NCBI GenBank assembly: GCA_019448385.1
Contig: JAGTXO010000023.1
Location: forward strand, 434,001-498,000
Length of the DNA: 64,000 bases
Origin: Diacronema lutheri
Taxonomy: Eukaryota > Haptophyta > Pavlovophyceae > Pavlovales > Pavlovaceae
Direction: 5' to 3'
Shown here in pieces: positions 22,995 to 34,800 of this stretch; positions within the stretch are counted from its first letter, which is position 1, and each line of letters opens with the position of its first letter. The notes beneath the pieces were generated by a model. The model did not search any database. It saw only the letters and a list, made by a program, of their open reading frames with translations, and was not told the DNA's origin. A program made the position numbers and the translations under genes.

Positions 22995-25918
22995 TCAGCT
23001 AACGAGCAGCCTGCGCTCAGTGAGCAGCTGCATTACACTCTCGCGAAACTCGCCCGTGTCGTGCGCCTCGGCAAGGTTGCGCAGCGAGTCGACCATGAAG
23101 CGCGCGCGCGTGCTCGTCTCGACGACCTGCGCGTGCAGCTCGACAGGGAGCGGCGCGTCAGCCGACCGCCCGCTCGCGACGCGCAGCTCGGCGAGCGTCT
23201 GTCCGACGTCCTGCCGCGATCGCTCGTTCTCGAGCTGCTGCGAGACGACTTCCGCGCCCAGGTGCTGCGAGCGCGCTTCGTATTCGCCAATTCGGCCGTC
23301 AAGCGTTTGCATATTCTGAGAGCGCGCGGAACGGCGCGCAGAGACGAATATGGGGGGCGGGGGGGGGGGGGGGGGGGTGGGTTAAGCCAGGCAAGGGTCG
23401 GAGCGGGGCACGAGCAGCTGTGCAGCGAGGCTCGTGCGCGCGCACCTCGCCAACCTCGCGCTGCGTCTCGGCCATGTGGTTCATGTCCTCCTCAAGCTCG
23501 GCCTGCTCGAGCCTCGCCGCGCGGAACTTTGTGACCGCCGCGTGGCCCTGCTCCTCGAGAAGAAGCTTCTGCTCATACAGCGGCGCTGAGCGATCGACGA
23601 GGGCAAAGGACTGGCGGTAGGCGGTGTTCTTCGAGTACAGGTGATTGAGCGTCTTCTCGAGCGCGCGGATCTGCCGCTCGGTCTGCTGAATCTTGTTGTC
23701 CAGCTCGTCGCCCTCGCGCTGAAGCTCCTCGCGCTCCTGCGCGCCACCGCGCGCGCCAGCGGCGCGGGCGGCGTGAGCGCGGGATGTCGCGACGCGCGCG
23801 CTTCTGTCGCCATCGCTGCCGCGGCGCGCGCCCCGTCCCGCCGTGTGCCCCGCCGTGTGCCCCGCCGTGTGCGCGAGCGCACACCTGCGCAGCTCGGATG
23901 ATGTAGTAGGCTTGCGTGTTCGCCTCGCCCCCATCCGCCGAACCGTCCTCAGGCGCGAGCATTCGGCCGGCGACGACCTGGAACTTTTGGCGAAGCTTCT
24001 CGATGCGCAGCTCACGCTCGGCGAGCATCTTTGCGACGCGGTGCCGCTCGTCTTCCGCCGCCTTGAGCTGCGAGCGCAGCACGTCGGCGTGCACGGCGAC
24101 CTCCTTCTTCCGCTCCTCCATCGAAAGTGCGAGCTGCGCGCGCCGATTGTCGAGGCCAAAGGTCTCGTCGACGAGGGCGGAGAGGAGCTCGCGCAGCTTG
24201 CGCACCTCGAGCCTCGCAATGTCGTGCTGGACGAGCTTCTCCTCCTTGGAGGTGACGAGCGTCTTGAGGTGGTTGGACGAGGTGAGGTTGCGCAGTTGCA
24301 GCTCACCAATCTCCGCCTCGAGCCCGGCCACCTCCTTGCCGAGCGCGCCGTTACGCCGACCGGCGGCGGCCAGGTCGTTGCGCAGCCGCTTGAGCTGCGC
24401 GGTGAGCATCGTGTGCTGCGAGGTGGCGCCCTCCACCTCCTCGGTGAGCAGCTTGATCTTCTTGGTGAGGTCGCGCTTCTCAGCCTCCGTGCGCTCGCCC
24501 TGCAGCCGCGACAGCCGCCGCTCGAGCAACTGCAGCTTGAAGTCGGCGTTGTAGATGAGCTCGCGCTGGCGCTGCGCTTGCTCGTCGAGCGCGCGGATGC
24601 GCGAGGTGGCGTTGCGCGACGTGCGGCCGGCGCCATTAATCTCGGCGATCATGTTGGTCTCCGCACGGCGCTGGGCGAAGAGGATCTCCGACTCCTTGTA
24701 CATCCGTTCCTTGAGCTCGGTCAGCGCGCGCTCCGCCCGCTCGGCACGCCCGTCCGCGTCGCGCGCCATCGCCGACACCTCCTTGGCCGCCTGCTCGAGC
24801 GAGAGCGCGCGCGCGCCGTGCTCGGCGAGCTCGGCCTCGGCGCGGATGAGCCCGCGCTTCTTGCGCTCAAGCGCGGCCTTCTTCTCGTCGAGCAGCCGCG
24901 TGAGCGCGCCCGTCTCGTCGCGCTTGAGCTGCAGCTCTGCCGCTGCCTTGGAGAGCGTGTTCTTCATCACTTCAATCTGGTCGGTCACTTCGTCGAAGCC
25001 GTGCGTCGAGAGCGCCTGCGCGCGCCGCACGTTGCCCAGCTCGCGCTCGTCGGCGGAGATCTGCGAATCGAGCGCCTCGTTCTGCGCGAGCTGCGCCTGC
25101 AGCTCCGCGTCACGCTCCGCGTGCAGCTCCTGCTTCTGCCGGAGCGCCGCCTTCTGCTCGCGGAATCGCTCGGCCGCGTCGACAATGTCGCGGTCGCGTC
25201 GCTGCATCGCCTTGACGGACGCCTCCCACGAACGGACGAGCTCCTGCCGCTCGGCGTGCAGCTTGCGGAAGTCCTCCGCCGTCTTGTCTAGGACGATCTG
25301 CTGCGCCTGCGTGTCCGTCACCTCGGCCTCGAGCTCGGCGCGCTTGGCCTGCGTCTCGGCCATCATCTTCTCGATCTGCAGCGTAAGCTCGCGGATCTTG
25401 GCCTCGTCGGCCTTGGCGTAGCGCGCGAGCGCGAGCGAGTCCTCCTCTTTCTGCCGCGCCGCGAGCGCCCATTGCTCGAGCTCTTCCTGGTTCCAGTTCA
25501 TCTTGAGCTTGAACGCGTCCATCCGCTCGTTGCCCTTGAACATTGAGTTTTGCGCGAGGTTGAGCTTGTCCTGCAGCTCGCTCACCTCGGCGGAGTGCTT
25601 CTTGAGCTCGGCCATGAAGCGGCCACGCTCGCGCTCGGCAAGCTGCTTCAGGTGGTCCTCCGTCTCGATCTCGTGCACGCGCGCGTCGACGAGCTGCTGC
25701 GTCGTGCCCGCCTCCTTCTGAACGTTTGCGAGGTGCTCCTTCATCGTCTGCGTGCGCTCGGTCGTGTCGGCGTACTCAGCGTTGAGCTGCACGACCTCCT
25801 GCTCCATCGCGCGCAACGCCGCATGCAACTCCTTGTTGCGCGCGTTCGCAAAGTCAGGCAGGTCGTTGAACTCCACCCCATCCTCCCCGTTCAGCTCGAC
25901 GCCGAGCGGGTCCTCCAT
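22995..25918 (-). CDS. CCDC39: CCDC39 / FAP59, axonemal 96-nm ruler coiled-coil protein
   Basis: Exons 25918-23885, 23736-23446 and 23315-22995 give 881 aa; introns start GTGTGC and GTGCGC, all phase 0. Human CCDC39 is about 940 aa. The protein is coiled coil nearly throughout. Family landmarks are the N-terminal 'FNDLPDFANARNKELH' and the block 'KLKMNWNQEELEQWALAA' followed by 'KADEAKIRELTLQIEKM'. CCDC39 pairs with CCDC40 to set the 96-nm repeat on doublet microtubules and to dock inner dynein arms and the N-DRC. It is head to head with CFAP69 across 133 bp, suggesting co-regulation of flagellar assembly genes. Confidence 0.9.
23352..23377 (-). repeat. C-rich homopolymer tract (sense) in CCDC39 intron 2
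   Basis: On the plus strand this is G6-C-G19, so in the sense of the minus-strand gene it is a long C tract. It lies 32-60 nt before the CTCTCAG acceptor that ends at 23316. Confidence 0.9.
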
Positions 25919-26051
25919 GGTGTGGAGAAAACGGCCCTTCCTTTGAGGGCCGTTGCAGTTGCACCACTCCCGGACTCACGACACACACCACGCACGAAAC
26001 AGACGTTGAGGCGCGGCTGGGATCCACGAGCGCGGAGCGCCGGGAGCGGCG
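25919..26051. promoter_or_regulatory. Bidirectional promoter of CCDC39 and CFAP69 with a palindrome
   Basis: A 133-bp spacer between two flagellar start codons. It contains a perfect 9-bp inverted repeat (AACGGCCCT at 25930-25938 and AGGGCCGTT at 25946-25954) around a 7-nt TCCTTTG centre. Such a dyad is a natural candidate binding site for a dimeric regulator of both genes. Confidence 0.55.
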
Positions 26052-29000
26052 ATGATGGCGCTCTCGAAGCCCGCGCTGCCGCCGCCGCGTGGGCCCGCGC
26101 GCACGGCGACGCTGCCGGCAGCTTTGTCGACTGGCAGGTCGCTCGCCGCCGCGCGAGCGCGCCCCGAGGCGGAGTACTACGACAAGATCGTCCGCGCGCT
26201 CGGCAACCGGCACACGCGCGACGGCCACGTGCGGCACGTCGCGGCGATTGAGCGGCTGCTCGCGCTGAACTCGGACGGCTTCTTGCTGCGTGACCTCGCG
26301 CACATCGGCGCGATTCTGCGCATGGTCGCCGAGCGCGCCGCCGCTGACGGCGGCTCCGCCGCGGCCGTGTACCAGCCGCTCGCGCTCGCGCTCGCGCGCA
26401 CTGCCGGTCGGCCGTTCGTGCGCGCGCACGCATCGGACGATGTGCGCTGCGAGCCGATGGCCGTCGAGCTGTGCGCGGCGCTCGCGCATTGCCTCGGCTC
26501 GCCTCGCGACGCCATCGCCACCGCCGCCGCCGCCGCGCTTCTCGCGATCGCCGAGCCGGACGCGCGCGACGCGCGCGACGCGGCCGGTGCGCCCGTTGCA
26601 CCCGGCGAGATGGGCTACGCACAGCGGCGCAACCTGCGCTACCTGCTCGCCGCGGGCGTGGTGCAGACGGCCGCGCACGTCGCCGCGCGCATCGACGGCC
26701 TCGGCGCGGCGGGCGTGGACGGCACGCCGTTGGCGACGCCGCGCGGCGCGGCGGCCCGCTCGCTTCTCGTCCACGACCTCGCGTTCGCGGGCGTGCGCGC
26801 GGCTGGCGCGCTCGGCGCGGGCTGGCGCGTGAGCGTCCGCCTCGTCGCCGAGGCAACGGGCGAGGCGTGCGAATCGGCGCTGCTTGCCGCGGCGTCATCC
26901 GTCGTCTTCCCGGAGTCCGAGTGGCTCGAGCTGCGCCTCGCCGACGGCCCATCGCTAGCCGACCGCTCGCCGCCTGCCGATCACCCGCTCTTTGCCCACC
27001 GGGCGTCGCTCGCCGAGCGGTCATCGCGTGCGGGCACCGCGAATGCGCCGCGCGGCGCGTTCGGCGCCCACGCCGCCGGCGACGTTGCCCGCGGCGGCGA
27101 CGCGCTGCGCGTCGAGCTCCTCGGCGCGAGCGCGGACGAGGCGGAGCCGAGCGTCGTGCTCGCGAGTGCGCGCATCCGCCTCGCGGCGCCGCGCGGCGCG
27201 GAGCAGTTTGCGCTCGGGCCTGCGGGAGGCGACGTGGCCGCCGGCATAGAGGGCGGTGCGGACGGCGGCGCGGACGGCGGCGCAATCTATTTTGCGTGGG
27301 AGCTGAGCGGAGACGGCGACGACGACGACGCGGCCAGTGGCGCGCCGTCGGCCGACGCGCGCCTTCCGCTCGCGATGCTTCGGCTCCTCGTGATATGCAC
27401 ACGCACCCCGCCTGGCGCGCGCCAGCTGCTGCAGCCAAAGGTGGGGCTCGGCGCGCGCCGGCTGCTCGGCCAGCTGACCGCGCCGCCGCCGCCCGGCCGG
27501 CGCGGGGGTGGGGCCGCCGATCCGACCGGGCCAGCGCCGGCACACGTGTGCGAGCTGCTGTGGAACCTTCTCGAAGCCGACCGCGTGGGTGCGGTGCAAC
27601 TCCTCCTCCATGCGCGCGGCACGGGCGTGCGCCAGGTTGCCGCCGCGCTCCGGCGCGTGTGCGAACTGGGCGTCCGCGAGGCGGAGCGCGAGACGCGCAA
27701 TGAGCTCCTCGCAATCAGCCTCGTCGTCCTCGGCGCGCACGCGCGGCCGAACGACGCGCGCGCACACGGCGTGCCGGACAGCGCGGGCACGAGCGCGAGC
27801 ACGCACAGCGCAGCGCGTGCGCGCGCCGCGGCGGAGAATGCGCGCGCCGCGGCGACGCGCGACGCGCTGCTTCGATGCGGCGTGCTGCCCGCAGTCTTCG
27901 AAGCGCTCGGCGCGGCGCGGAGCGCCTCGATGCTCGCGGCCGCGGTCGCTGCGCTCGCACCCCCACGCGCGCCGCCGTCGCCGCCGCGCGACGGCGCAAG
28001 CCGAGGTGACGGCGACGGTGACGGTGACGGTGACGGTGACGAAGCCGTCGTCGGCGGCCTCGCCGGCGGCGGTGCGCGCGCCGCGCTGTCGGCGCGCCCG
28101 TTCAACTCGGTACCCAACTCGGCCAACCTCGAGTTCATCCTCTCTGCGCTCTTTGCATGCGCGCGCGCTGCCGGCCTTGCGTGGCCGGCGGACGGCGCGC
28201 AGGCGCGCGCGCTTCGACGCGCGCTCGGCGCGGGCGGCGACCTGATTGGCGAGCTCCTCCGCCTCGCCGCGCCGCCCGCCGCGGCGGATGCGCACGGCGA
28301 CGAGCTCTTGGTCAATGCCAGCGCACACCGCGCGCCTCCGCGCGCTGGCGCGCGCGCCGCGCCGGTCGCAGTTGCGCGCGCCTCGCCGTTTGAGCGGTAC
28401 GGCCTCGAACACGGCCGCGAGGTGCAGGCTGCGGCGCTACGCGCGCTCGCCGCGCTCGCGCCGCTCGCGCCTGCTGAGTTTGTCGCACGGCGCGGCCCAG
28501 CGATCGTCGTCGCGGCGCTTCGCGAGGCCCTCGGCGTTGCGCCTCCCGCCTCGTCAGCCGAGGGCGCGCAGCTGCTCGGCGAAAGCGGCGAAAGCGGCGC
28601 GGCTGCCGGCGGTGAGCTTTTAATGCCGGCGCCGCTCTCGCCGCAGCCGCCCACGCCGAGCAGTTTCGCGCCCTCGGCGCGCAGCCATGGCGCGGCGCGC
28701 GGCGGCTTGGACGCGGCAGAGCTGACCCGCACGGGCGCCATTTCTCGCGCGCGTTCGCTCCACCTGAACGGCACCGGACGGCCGCGGCGAGCGCTCGGCG
28801 CAATCGGCGCGCGCGTGCCGCTCGCGCGCGCGTCAACGCCGCTCGTCGAGCTGCTCGCGCTCGAGCCGCGCGGCGATGCGCGTGCACCCGGCGGCGCCGG
28901 TCGCGCCGCCAGCGACGGCGGCTTGAGCGACGAGCGGAGGGGCGCGCGCGACGCGGCCTTCGCTGCGCTTGCTGCGACGGCCGCACTCGCGGCGGCGCCC

Positions 29001-31682
29001 GCGCACGCGAGCGGCGAGGCGGCGGCGCTCGAGCGGCTCGGCCACGTCGACGCCGCACTCGGCGTGCGCCGCGCCATCGCCGCAGGCGCCGGGCGCGACA
29101 TCTCCGCACAATACGCTCGAGAGCGTGTCGTCCCTTTGCTCATGGCGCTTGCGCACGCGGCGGAGGCGCGTGCGCGCGCGGCGGTGCCGCGCGGCGGCGG
29201 CGGTGGCGGCGCAACGGCAGCGACGGACGTTTCGCTCGTCTGGGACAGCTCTCGGCTGAACGAGCGTGCGCTCGATGCCGCCGGCTGGGGCAACGCGGGC
29301 TCGATCGCGAGCGAGTACGCGGGCGCGCCTGGCGCGGCGGACGGCGAAGGCGAGGGCAACGGCGAAGGCTCGCGTCCCGTGCTGTGGGACAGGATGCGCG
29401 ACTCAAGCGTGAGCGCGGAGGCAGCGACTGCGGCCGTGGCGGCGCTGTGCACGCCGCCGATGCGCGCCGCCGAGCTGCACGCGCCCGCCGCCGCCAGCAG
29501 CGCCCACGACGGTGGAGGCGGCAACGGCGGCAGAGGTGGCGGCGGCGGTGACGGTGACGGTGACGACACTGACGACGGCGAGCAGCACCCGTCAAGTGCG
29601 CACGTGGCCGCGTTCTGCGCGGCGGGTGGCGTCGCGTGGCTCGCGGCCGCGTTGCCCACCGCGCCTGGCGCGTCGCTCGCGCCCTACCTCGCCGCGCTCG
29701 AGCTTGCGTGGGCAACGCTCAACGACCCGCCCGCCAAGCCGCCGCCGCCGCCGCCGCCAGCGACGGCGGTGGCCGCGCGCGCGCCGCCGCCGTCGCCGCC
29801 GCCGCCCGGCGCGCGCACCGCGCGCGCCGTTGCCCTGCGCGCGGCCGCGCGGCTCGAGCTCGTCGCCGAGTGCGACGGCGGCTGGCGGCTCCTCGCCGCG
29901 CTCGCGTGCACGCCGGCCGCCGCGCTGCACCTCCTCCTCGCCCTCGCCACGCAGCTCGCGCACGTGGATGCGCGCGTCGGCGCCGAGATGGCCGCGGCAC
30001 AGCTCGACGGGCTTTCAGCATGGCGGCTGCTCGCGCGACTGTGGCGCGAGGAGGAGGCGCGACTCGGCGTGCTGCGCTCCAAGGGGCACGCGTGCGTCTC
30101 GCACGTCTCCGACCCGCTGCGCGGCGATGTGAACGCGCAGTCGGACGGGGGCGCCGCCGGCGCGCGCGGCGAGGGCCTGCCGGCCTCGTGGCGCTCCGAC
30201 AGCGACGGCGTGGATGAGGAGGGCGACGCAATCGAGCCAGTCATGCGCGTCGCGCCGCTCGACGGCGCCGGCGGCGGCGACGGCGACGAGGCCATCGCGA
30301 TCAAGACGCTGCTGCGCGGCGAGACGGCGCATGGCGTCGCGTTGCGTGGCCTTGGCCGTGCACCAACGTCAGATCCGTCGTCGCGTGCCCTGGCGCGCGC
30401 CGCTGCGGGCGTGGACAATCGCGCGGGGATCCACGCGCTCGCGATCGCGCTGCGCGCCGCTATCGGCGCGCAGGGCACGCCGCTGCACGAGCTCGCGCGC
30501 GCGGCGGCGGCTGTCAGCGCCGGCGGCGGTGACGCTGGGCGTGGCGGTGGCGGCGGTGGCAGCCTCGACGATGATTGCGTAGTGCTGCTCGCGATCGAGG
30601 CGTTTGAGCAGTTTGCGGTGCTACGCGAGTGGAGCCAGATCGGACGGCAGCTGGTGCGCGCACGCATCGCGGCGCCACGCCAGCCCGCGCGCGCGTGCCA
30701 CGCAACGGACGAGCGCTGCGAGCGCCGCCCGAGCCGCGGTGAGGACCGCATGCGAAGCCTCAGGCGGCTGCCGGCCTTTCAGCCCGCAGCGCGCTGCGGA
30801 ATAATGCCGTGTCATCTGAGCGAGCGCGCACGCCGGCGCGCCGCGTCCCGCGTCCAACGCCGGCATTCGCGCGCGCGTGCGCATCAGCCCGCTCGCTCCA
30901 CGCCCCTCCTCCCGCCGCGCCACCCGTGTCGCCGCGCAGGAGGCCGAAGGTGTCCGGCCGACCACCGCCGACCAGATTCGTCTCGGCCTTGCGCTCGAAG
31001 CGGGCGCGGCGGCCGCCGCGGGCGTACGCGACGCGCAGGCCGCGTTGTGCGCGCGCTCGGCCGCGGAGCGCGAGGCCACCGCCTCGTCGCAGGAGCGCTT
31101 CATCTTGGAGCCGAACGCCGGGACGCACACGCGGGTGCGCCGCGCCGCTCGCGCGAACCGCGCCGCTGCGCGCGCTTGGCGCATGCGAAGCTGCCGCGGC
31201 CGGCCTGCGCCTCCGCGCTCACCGCGCGGCGTGCCCGCCGCGCGCATGCGTCGCGGTGCTGTCCCCGCGCGCCACCGCAGCCGCCGCGCCAGCGCACCTA
31301 CACGCAGACGATGCACACACGCGAGCGCGTCGACGGGATGGTGCGCGACTCGTTCAAGGGGTATGGGGGTTCACTGGCCAGCCTGAATCACACAATCGGC
31401 ATCACTGGGTACCCGTTCGGCGGGGGCTCGTTGGCTCTGAGCGCCGACGCGGCGGAGGACAACGCGCGGCGCAGCGAGATGGACGACGACCAGCTCTCGG
31501 ACGATGACGACGGCACGGATGGGCCGCGCGCGCCCGAGCTCCTCGTCACGGCCGCGCCGCCCATGATCGAGACGATCGAGTTCGCGCGGAGCGCCCGGCT
31601 CTCGGCGAGCGGGCGCGCGGCCGGCGCGCACGCGCTCGGCGTGCCGAGCGCGGACGGCCGGACCGTGCGCAAGAGCGTGTAA
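26052..31682 (+). CDS. CFAP69: CFAP69 / FAP69, central-apparatus armadillo-type protein
   Basis: Exons 26052-30653, 30940-31134 and 31293-31682 give 1,728 aa, all phase 0, with GTGCGC and GTGCGC donors. Landmarks shared in order with human CFAP69 are GFLLRDLAHI, ELLWNLLEADRVGAVQLLL, EVQAAALRALAALAPL, LLARLWREEEARLGVLRSK, AIEAFEQFAVLREWSQIG and, after the first intron, EGVRPTTADQ. The second intron is supported by continuation into YTQTMHTRER and a Gly/Ser-rich C-terminus. The protein is nearly twice the human length because of low-complexity insertions, including an Asp-Gly repeat from (GACGGT)n. CFAP69 belongs to the C1b/central-apparatus machinery of motile cilia. Two ATGs (26052, 26055) stand at the start. 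Confidence 0.87.
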   Translation: MMALSKPALPPPRGPARTATLPAALSTGRSLAAARARPEAEYYDKIVRALGNRHTRDGHVRHVAAIERLLALNSDGFLLRDLAHIGAILRMVAERAAADGGSAAAVYQPLALALARTAGRPFVRAHASDDVRCEPMAVELCAALAHCLGSPRDAIATAAAAALLAIAEPDARDARDAAGAPVAPGEMGYAQRRNLRYLLAAGVVQTAAHVAARIDGLGAAGVDGTPLATPRGAAARSLLVHDLAFAGVRAAGALGAGWRVSVRLVAEATGEACESALLAAASSVVFPESEWLELRLADGPSLADRSPPADHPLFAHRASLAERSSRAGTANAPRGAFGAHAAGDVARGGDALRVELLGASADEAEPSVVLASARIRLAAPRGAEQFALGPAGGDVAAGIEGGADGGADGGAIYFAWELSGDGDDDDAASGAPSADARLPLAMLRLLVICTRTPPGARQLLQPKVGLGARRLLGQLTAPPPPGRRGGGAADPTGPAPAHVCELLWNLLEADRVGAVQLLLHARGTGVRQVAAALRRVCELGVREAERETRNELLAISLVVLGAHARPNDARAHGVPDSAGTSASTHSAARARAAAENARAAATRDALLRCGVLPAVFEALGAARSASMLAAAVAALAPPRAPPSPPRDGASRGDGDGDGDGDGDEAVVGGLAGGGARAALSARPFNSVPNSANLEFILSALFACARAAGLAWPADGAQARALRRALGAGGDLIGELLRLAAPPAAADAHGDELLVNASAHRAPPRAGARAAPVAVARASPFERYGLEHGREVQAAALRALAALAPLAPAEFVARRGPAIVVAALREALGVAPPASSAEGAQLLGESGESGAAAGGELLMPAPLSPQPPTPSSFAPSARSHGAARGGLDAAELTRTGAISRARSLHLNGTGRPRRALGAIGARVPLARASTPLVELLALEPRGDARAPGGAGRAASDGGLSDERRGARDAAFAALAATAALAAAPAHASGEAAALERLGHVDAALGVRRAIAAGAGRDISAQYARERVVPLLMALAHAAEARARAAVPRGGGGGGATAATDVSLVWDSSRLNERALDAAGWGNAGSIASEYAGAPGAADGEGEGNGEGSRPVLWDRMRDSSVSAEAATAAVAALCTPPMRAAELHAPAAASSAHDGGGGNGGRGGGGGDGDGDDTDDGEQHPSSAHVAAFCAAGGVAWLAAALPTAPGASLAPYLAALELAWATLNDPPAKPPPPPPPATAVAARAPPPSPPPPGARTARAVALRAAARLELVAECDGGWRLLAALACTPAAALHLLLALATQLAHVDARVGAEMAAAQLDGLSAWRLLARLWREEEARLGVLRSKGHACVSHVSDPLRGDVNAQSDGGAAGARGEGLPASWRSDSDGVDEEGDAIEPVMRVAPLDGAGGGDGDEAIAIKTLLRGETAHGVALRGLGRAPTSDPSSRALARAAAGVDNRAGIHALAIALRAAIGAQGTPLHELARAAAAVSAGGGDAGRGGGGGGSLDDDCVVLLAIEAFEQFAVLREWSQIGRQLVRARIAAPRQPARACHATDERCERRPSRGEDRMRSLRRLPAFQPAARCGIMPCHLSERARRRAASRVQRRHSRARAHQPARSTPLLPPRHPCRRAGGRRCPADHRRPDSSRPCARSGRGGRRGRTRRAGRVVRALGRGARGHRLVAGALHLGAERRDAHAGAPRRSREPRRCARLAHAKLPRPACASALTARRARRAHASRCCPRAPPQPPRQRTYTQTMHTRERVDGMVRDSFKGYGGSLASLNHTIGITGYPFGGGSLALSADAAEDNARRSEMDDDQLSDDDDGTDGPRAPELLVTAAPPMIETIEFARSARLSASGRAAGAHALGVPSADGRTVRKSV
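28006..28041 (+). repeat. (GACGGT)n in-frame microsatellite in CFAP69
   Basis: Tandem GACGGT/GACGGC hexamers encode DGDGDGDG. A shorter related run occurs near 29548-29566 in the same gene. Confidence 0.85.
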
Positions 31683-31851
31683 CTGGTCCGGCATGCAGGA
31701 CTGGTGACGTGACGAACCCCTCACTTTGGAGAGACGTACTCAACATCACACGTCGTGACGAAAGTAAGTAAGTTATCCAGGGAGTTGAGTACGTTTTGTG
31801 AGTAGCTCCGCAACAGGGTGCGTGCCGAATTTCGACCGCGCTGACGTGAAC

Positions 31852-34800
31852 ATGGTCGTCGAGCGAAGCGCGCCGAAGGATTTTGATCGCGGCGCGTCGG
31901 CCGGCCCGCCGACCGGCTCGCCGCCAGCTGATCGGCGCGGCTTTTACGACCAGCGCGACTTTCAGATCGTGCTGTGCGACCGACGCAGCTCGGCCGAGGG
32001 GAAGCACGGCAAGGCCGCGCGCCCAGCTCGAAACGACGCGCGTACGGCCGCCGAGCAAGATCTCTTTCACTTCGAGCTGGTTGAGCGCGCCGACGCATAC
32101 CACGATCTCGGCACGGCCGAGGAGGCGGCGGCCAACGCGCGCGAGCGCGCCGCGCTCTTCGACGCGCCCGAGGTGCAGGCGGCGCTCGTTATGTTTTGGC
32201 ACGCGGCGGGCCTCGCGCCGGACGCGCGGATGGCCAAGGAGGAGTACGTGGCCATATACGCGCGCATCGCGTGCGCGCTCGGCGTCGTCGACGACATTGC
32301 AAGCGAGCGCGTTGAGGGTGTTGCGCGCGCGCATGCGCACGACGACTGGCTCTCGGACATGCGTGAGCAAGACGTGGCGCGCGGCATGGGCGTGCGCACT
32401 TTCATGGCCGGCCTTTTTGAGCTCGCCGACGTGTGGGTTGAGGGCTGCGAGCTCGAAGACTATGTCACCTTCCTCAGCCGCCTTTTCCGCAGGATCACGC
32501 GCATCCAAGTCGACCCGGATGCGCTCGCGCGCGAGCTAAAGGGCATCGACGTGCCCCGCTCGTTGGTCAACGCGTGGCGCGCTCGCACGCCGCGTACCGG
32601 CGGGACGAGCGCGTCCGATTCGGGTGCAACCTTCAAATCCGACCGGCCGGGCGACAAGGCGAACGACGCGGCGCCCGACGGTGCGGAGCAGAACGCCCAA
32701 CGCCGGCGCAGCTCGGGCGAGCTCGCGCTCGCGCTCGCATCGGTCCCGCGCGTCCTCTGCGCGATCACCGCAGTACGCTCAGACGCTCACCTTCGCAACA
32801 CGGAGAGCGCTGCGCTGGCCGGCGACGCGCCCGGCGCCGGTGGGTCGGGCGCAGCGCGAAGCGGGCTGCACCTTCTCGACGCGCTCAGCGCGGCCAGCGC
32901 AAACCTGCGCGCCTTCATCAACCGTGGTGACGCGGCAAGCGTCACGCCGAGGGCGAAGGAAGGACAGCGCGCGGCCGACGACGGCGCGGACGGTCCAAGC
33001 GACAAGCGTTGGCGCGCGAGCGCCGCCGAGCGTCGGCAGTCGCACGCGCGGAGAAAGCGCCCGGCCGCCACAGCCGCTGCGACGGGCGACGACGGCACGC
33101 ATGGCGGCAAGGTGAAGGGTGGGCATGCGCACACGCAGCGTGCGCCGGCGGCGGCGCCCGCGGCCGCCCGCGTCGTCAGCGATGCAGCCGTCGCCAGCTC
33201 AGTTGGCAGCGGTTACGGCGGCGGCGAGGGCGAGGGCGGGAACGACGATGGCGAGGCAAGCGGCGTCGACGCGTTCGCGCTGCTCGCGAGGCTGACGCAG
33301 GAGATGAAGGCGGCGATGCTCGCGGCGCACGAGGCGGACGCGAGCGCGAGCGGCTCGGCCGCCTTCGGCGAGGGCGCTGAGAACCTGATGGACGCGTATG
33401 CCCTCTCCGCGCTCTACGAGGCGATGGCAAAGTCGGAGGCGCGCGCGAAGCTACGGCGCGATACGCGCGCGGCGAGGCGCGAACGACGCGGCGCAGCTGC
33501 GACGCCGGCGGATGGCGCGCAGCACGCTGGCCAGTCGAAGGGCCGGACGCGCGCAAGTGCCACGTCTCCCTCACCGGGCTTGGCACTCGCCGGCGCAAGC
33601 GCTCGCGACGGCGAGGTGCGCTCGGCCGTGCGCGCGCGCCGCCGCCGCACCAGACGCGCGGCGGCGGGCAGTGGTGAGGGCGCGAGCAGCGGCGATGACG
33701 TGTCGCGCGCAGCGGACGAGTGCTCGACGGCGACGCCATCCTCTGGCTCGGACTGGTCCGACGACGAGTCCGACGACGAGTCGGACGAGCCATCTGATGA
33801 GCGCTCGGACTGCTCGGCGGAAGACCTGGGCATGGACGCAGACCAGTCGCGCGGCGTGCGCGCGCAGGCGCGCGCGCAGGCACGGGTGGAGGCGGACGAA
33901 GCGACAGCCGCCGAGCTGCGCCGCGCTCTGTCGATGCTCGCGACCGTCGGCGTGCGACCGTCGCGCGCAGCGCGCACGCGGGCGCAGCGCGCGCTCCACG
34001 GCCACGAGGCGCGGACGGCGCGCGTGGCACGGCGCGGTCGGACGCAGCGCACGAGCGCCACGCAGGCCTCCAGACAGGCAGCCGACCGACCAGAAAGCGC
34101 GAGCGCGAGCAGTGCTGCGACAGTCAAACCGACGGTCACGAGCGTGGGCGCGGGCGTGGCGAGCGCGACCCTCGAAAGTCGCGAGCCCGCGAGCTTAAGT
34201 ACGGCCGACGCAAGCGCGGCGCTTGATGCGGCGGGGGCCGTCAGGCAGTCGCCCTCGCTGCCACCGGGCGCGGCGCCGGGCAAGGCGTGGCTCGGCTGCA
34301 TGTCGCCATGCACAAGAGCGGACGGGATGCTCATGGGCTTCGCGGTGGCACCGTCGCTGCGCACGCCGTCTCCATCGCCCCCGCATTCGCCCGCGACCCC
34401 GCCACGGCGCCACACCACCGCGCGCCGGTCGATGGGCAACGCGCCCTCCGCCAAAGCGCTGGGCGATCCGGAACCTACGTTGTGGACGGCGCGCGTGGGC
34501 GTGCGCAACGCGCGCAGGAGCATCGGTTCGATCGCCGCGCCAGGCGGTGGCGGTGGCGGCGGCGCAGCGCCCTCGCTTTCGGTGCAGCTCCTCGCGCTGG
34601 ACGACGGTGGCGAATACGACGCGCTGCGCCTCGTCCGCGAGGTGGGCGGCGCGGCCATCTCAACCTCTGCGCTGATCGCCGCGGTGCGCGAGCGGCAGCA
34701 TCGTCTCGAGCAGGCGGCGTCGACGGGGCCGAGCGGCGGTGCCACGCCCGCGGCGATGGCAGCCGCTTCACGCGAGCGCGCTGCGGCCCTGGCCGGCGTG

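Noticed and set aside
23836-23875. Direct repeats CCCCGCCGTGTG resembling a CRISPR-like array
   Set aside because: Short contiguous minisatellite inside a CCDC39 intron with no spacers; the genome is eukaryotic.
27287-29659. 790-residue minus-strand open frame inside CFAP69
   Set aside because: Composition (Ser/Ala/Pro/Arg) is that expected from the complement of GC-rich codons, and the plus strand carries conserved CFAP69 landmarks throughout.
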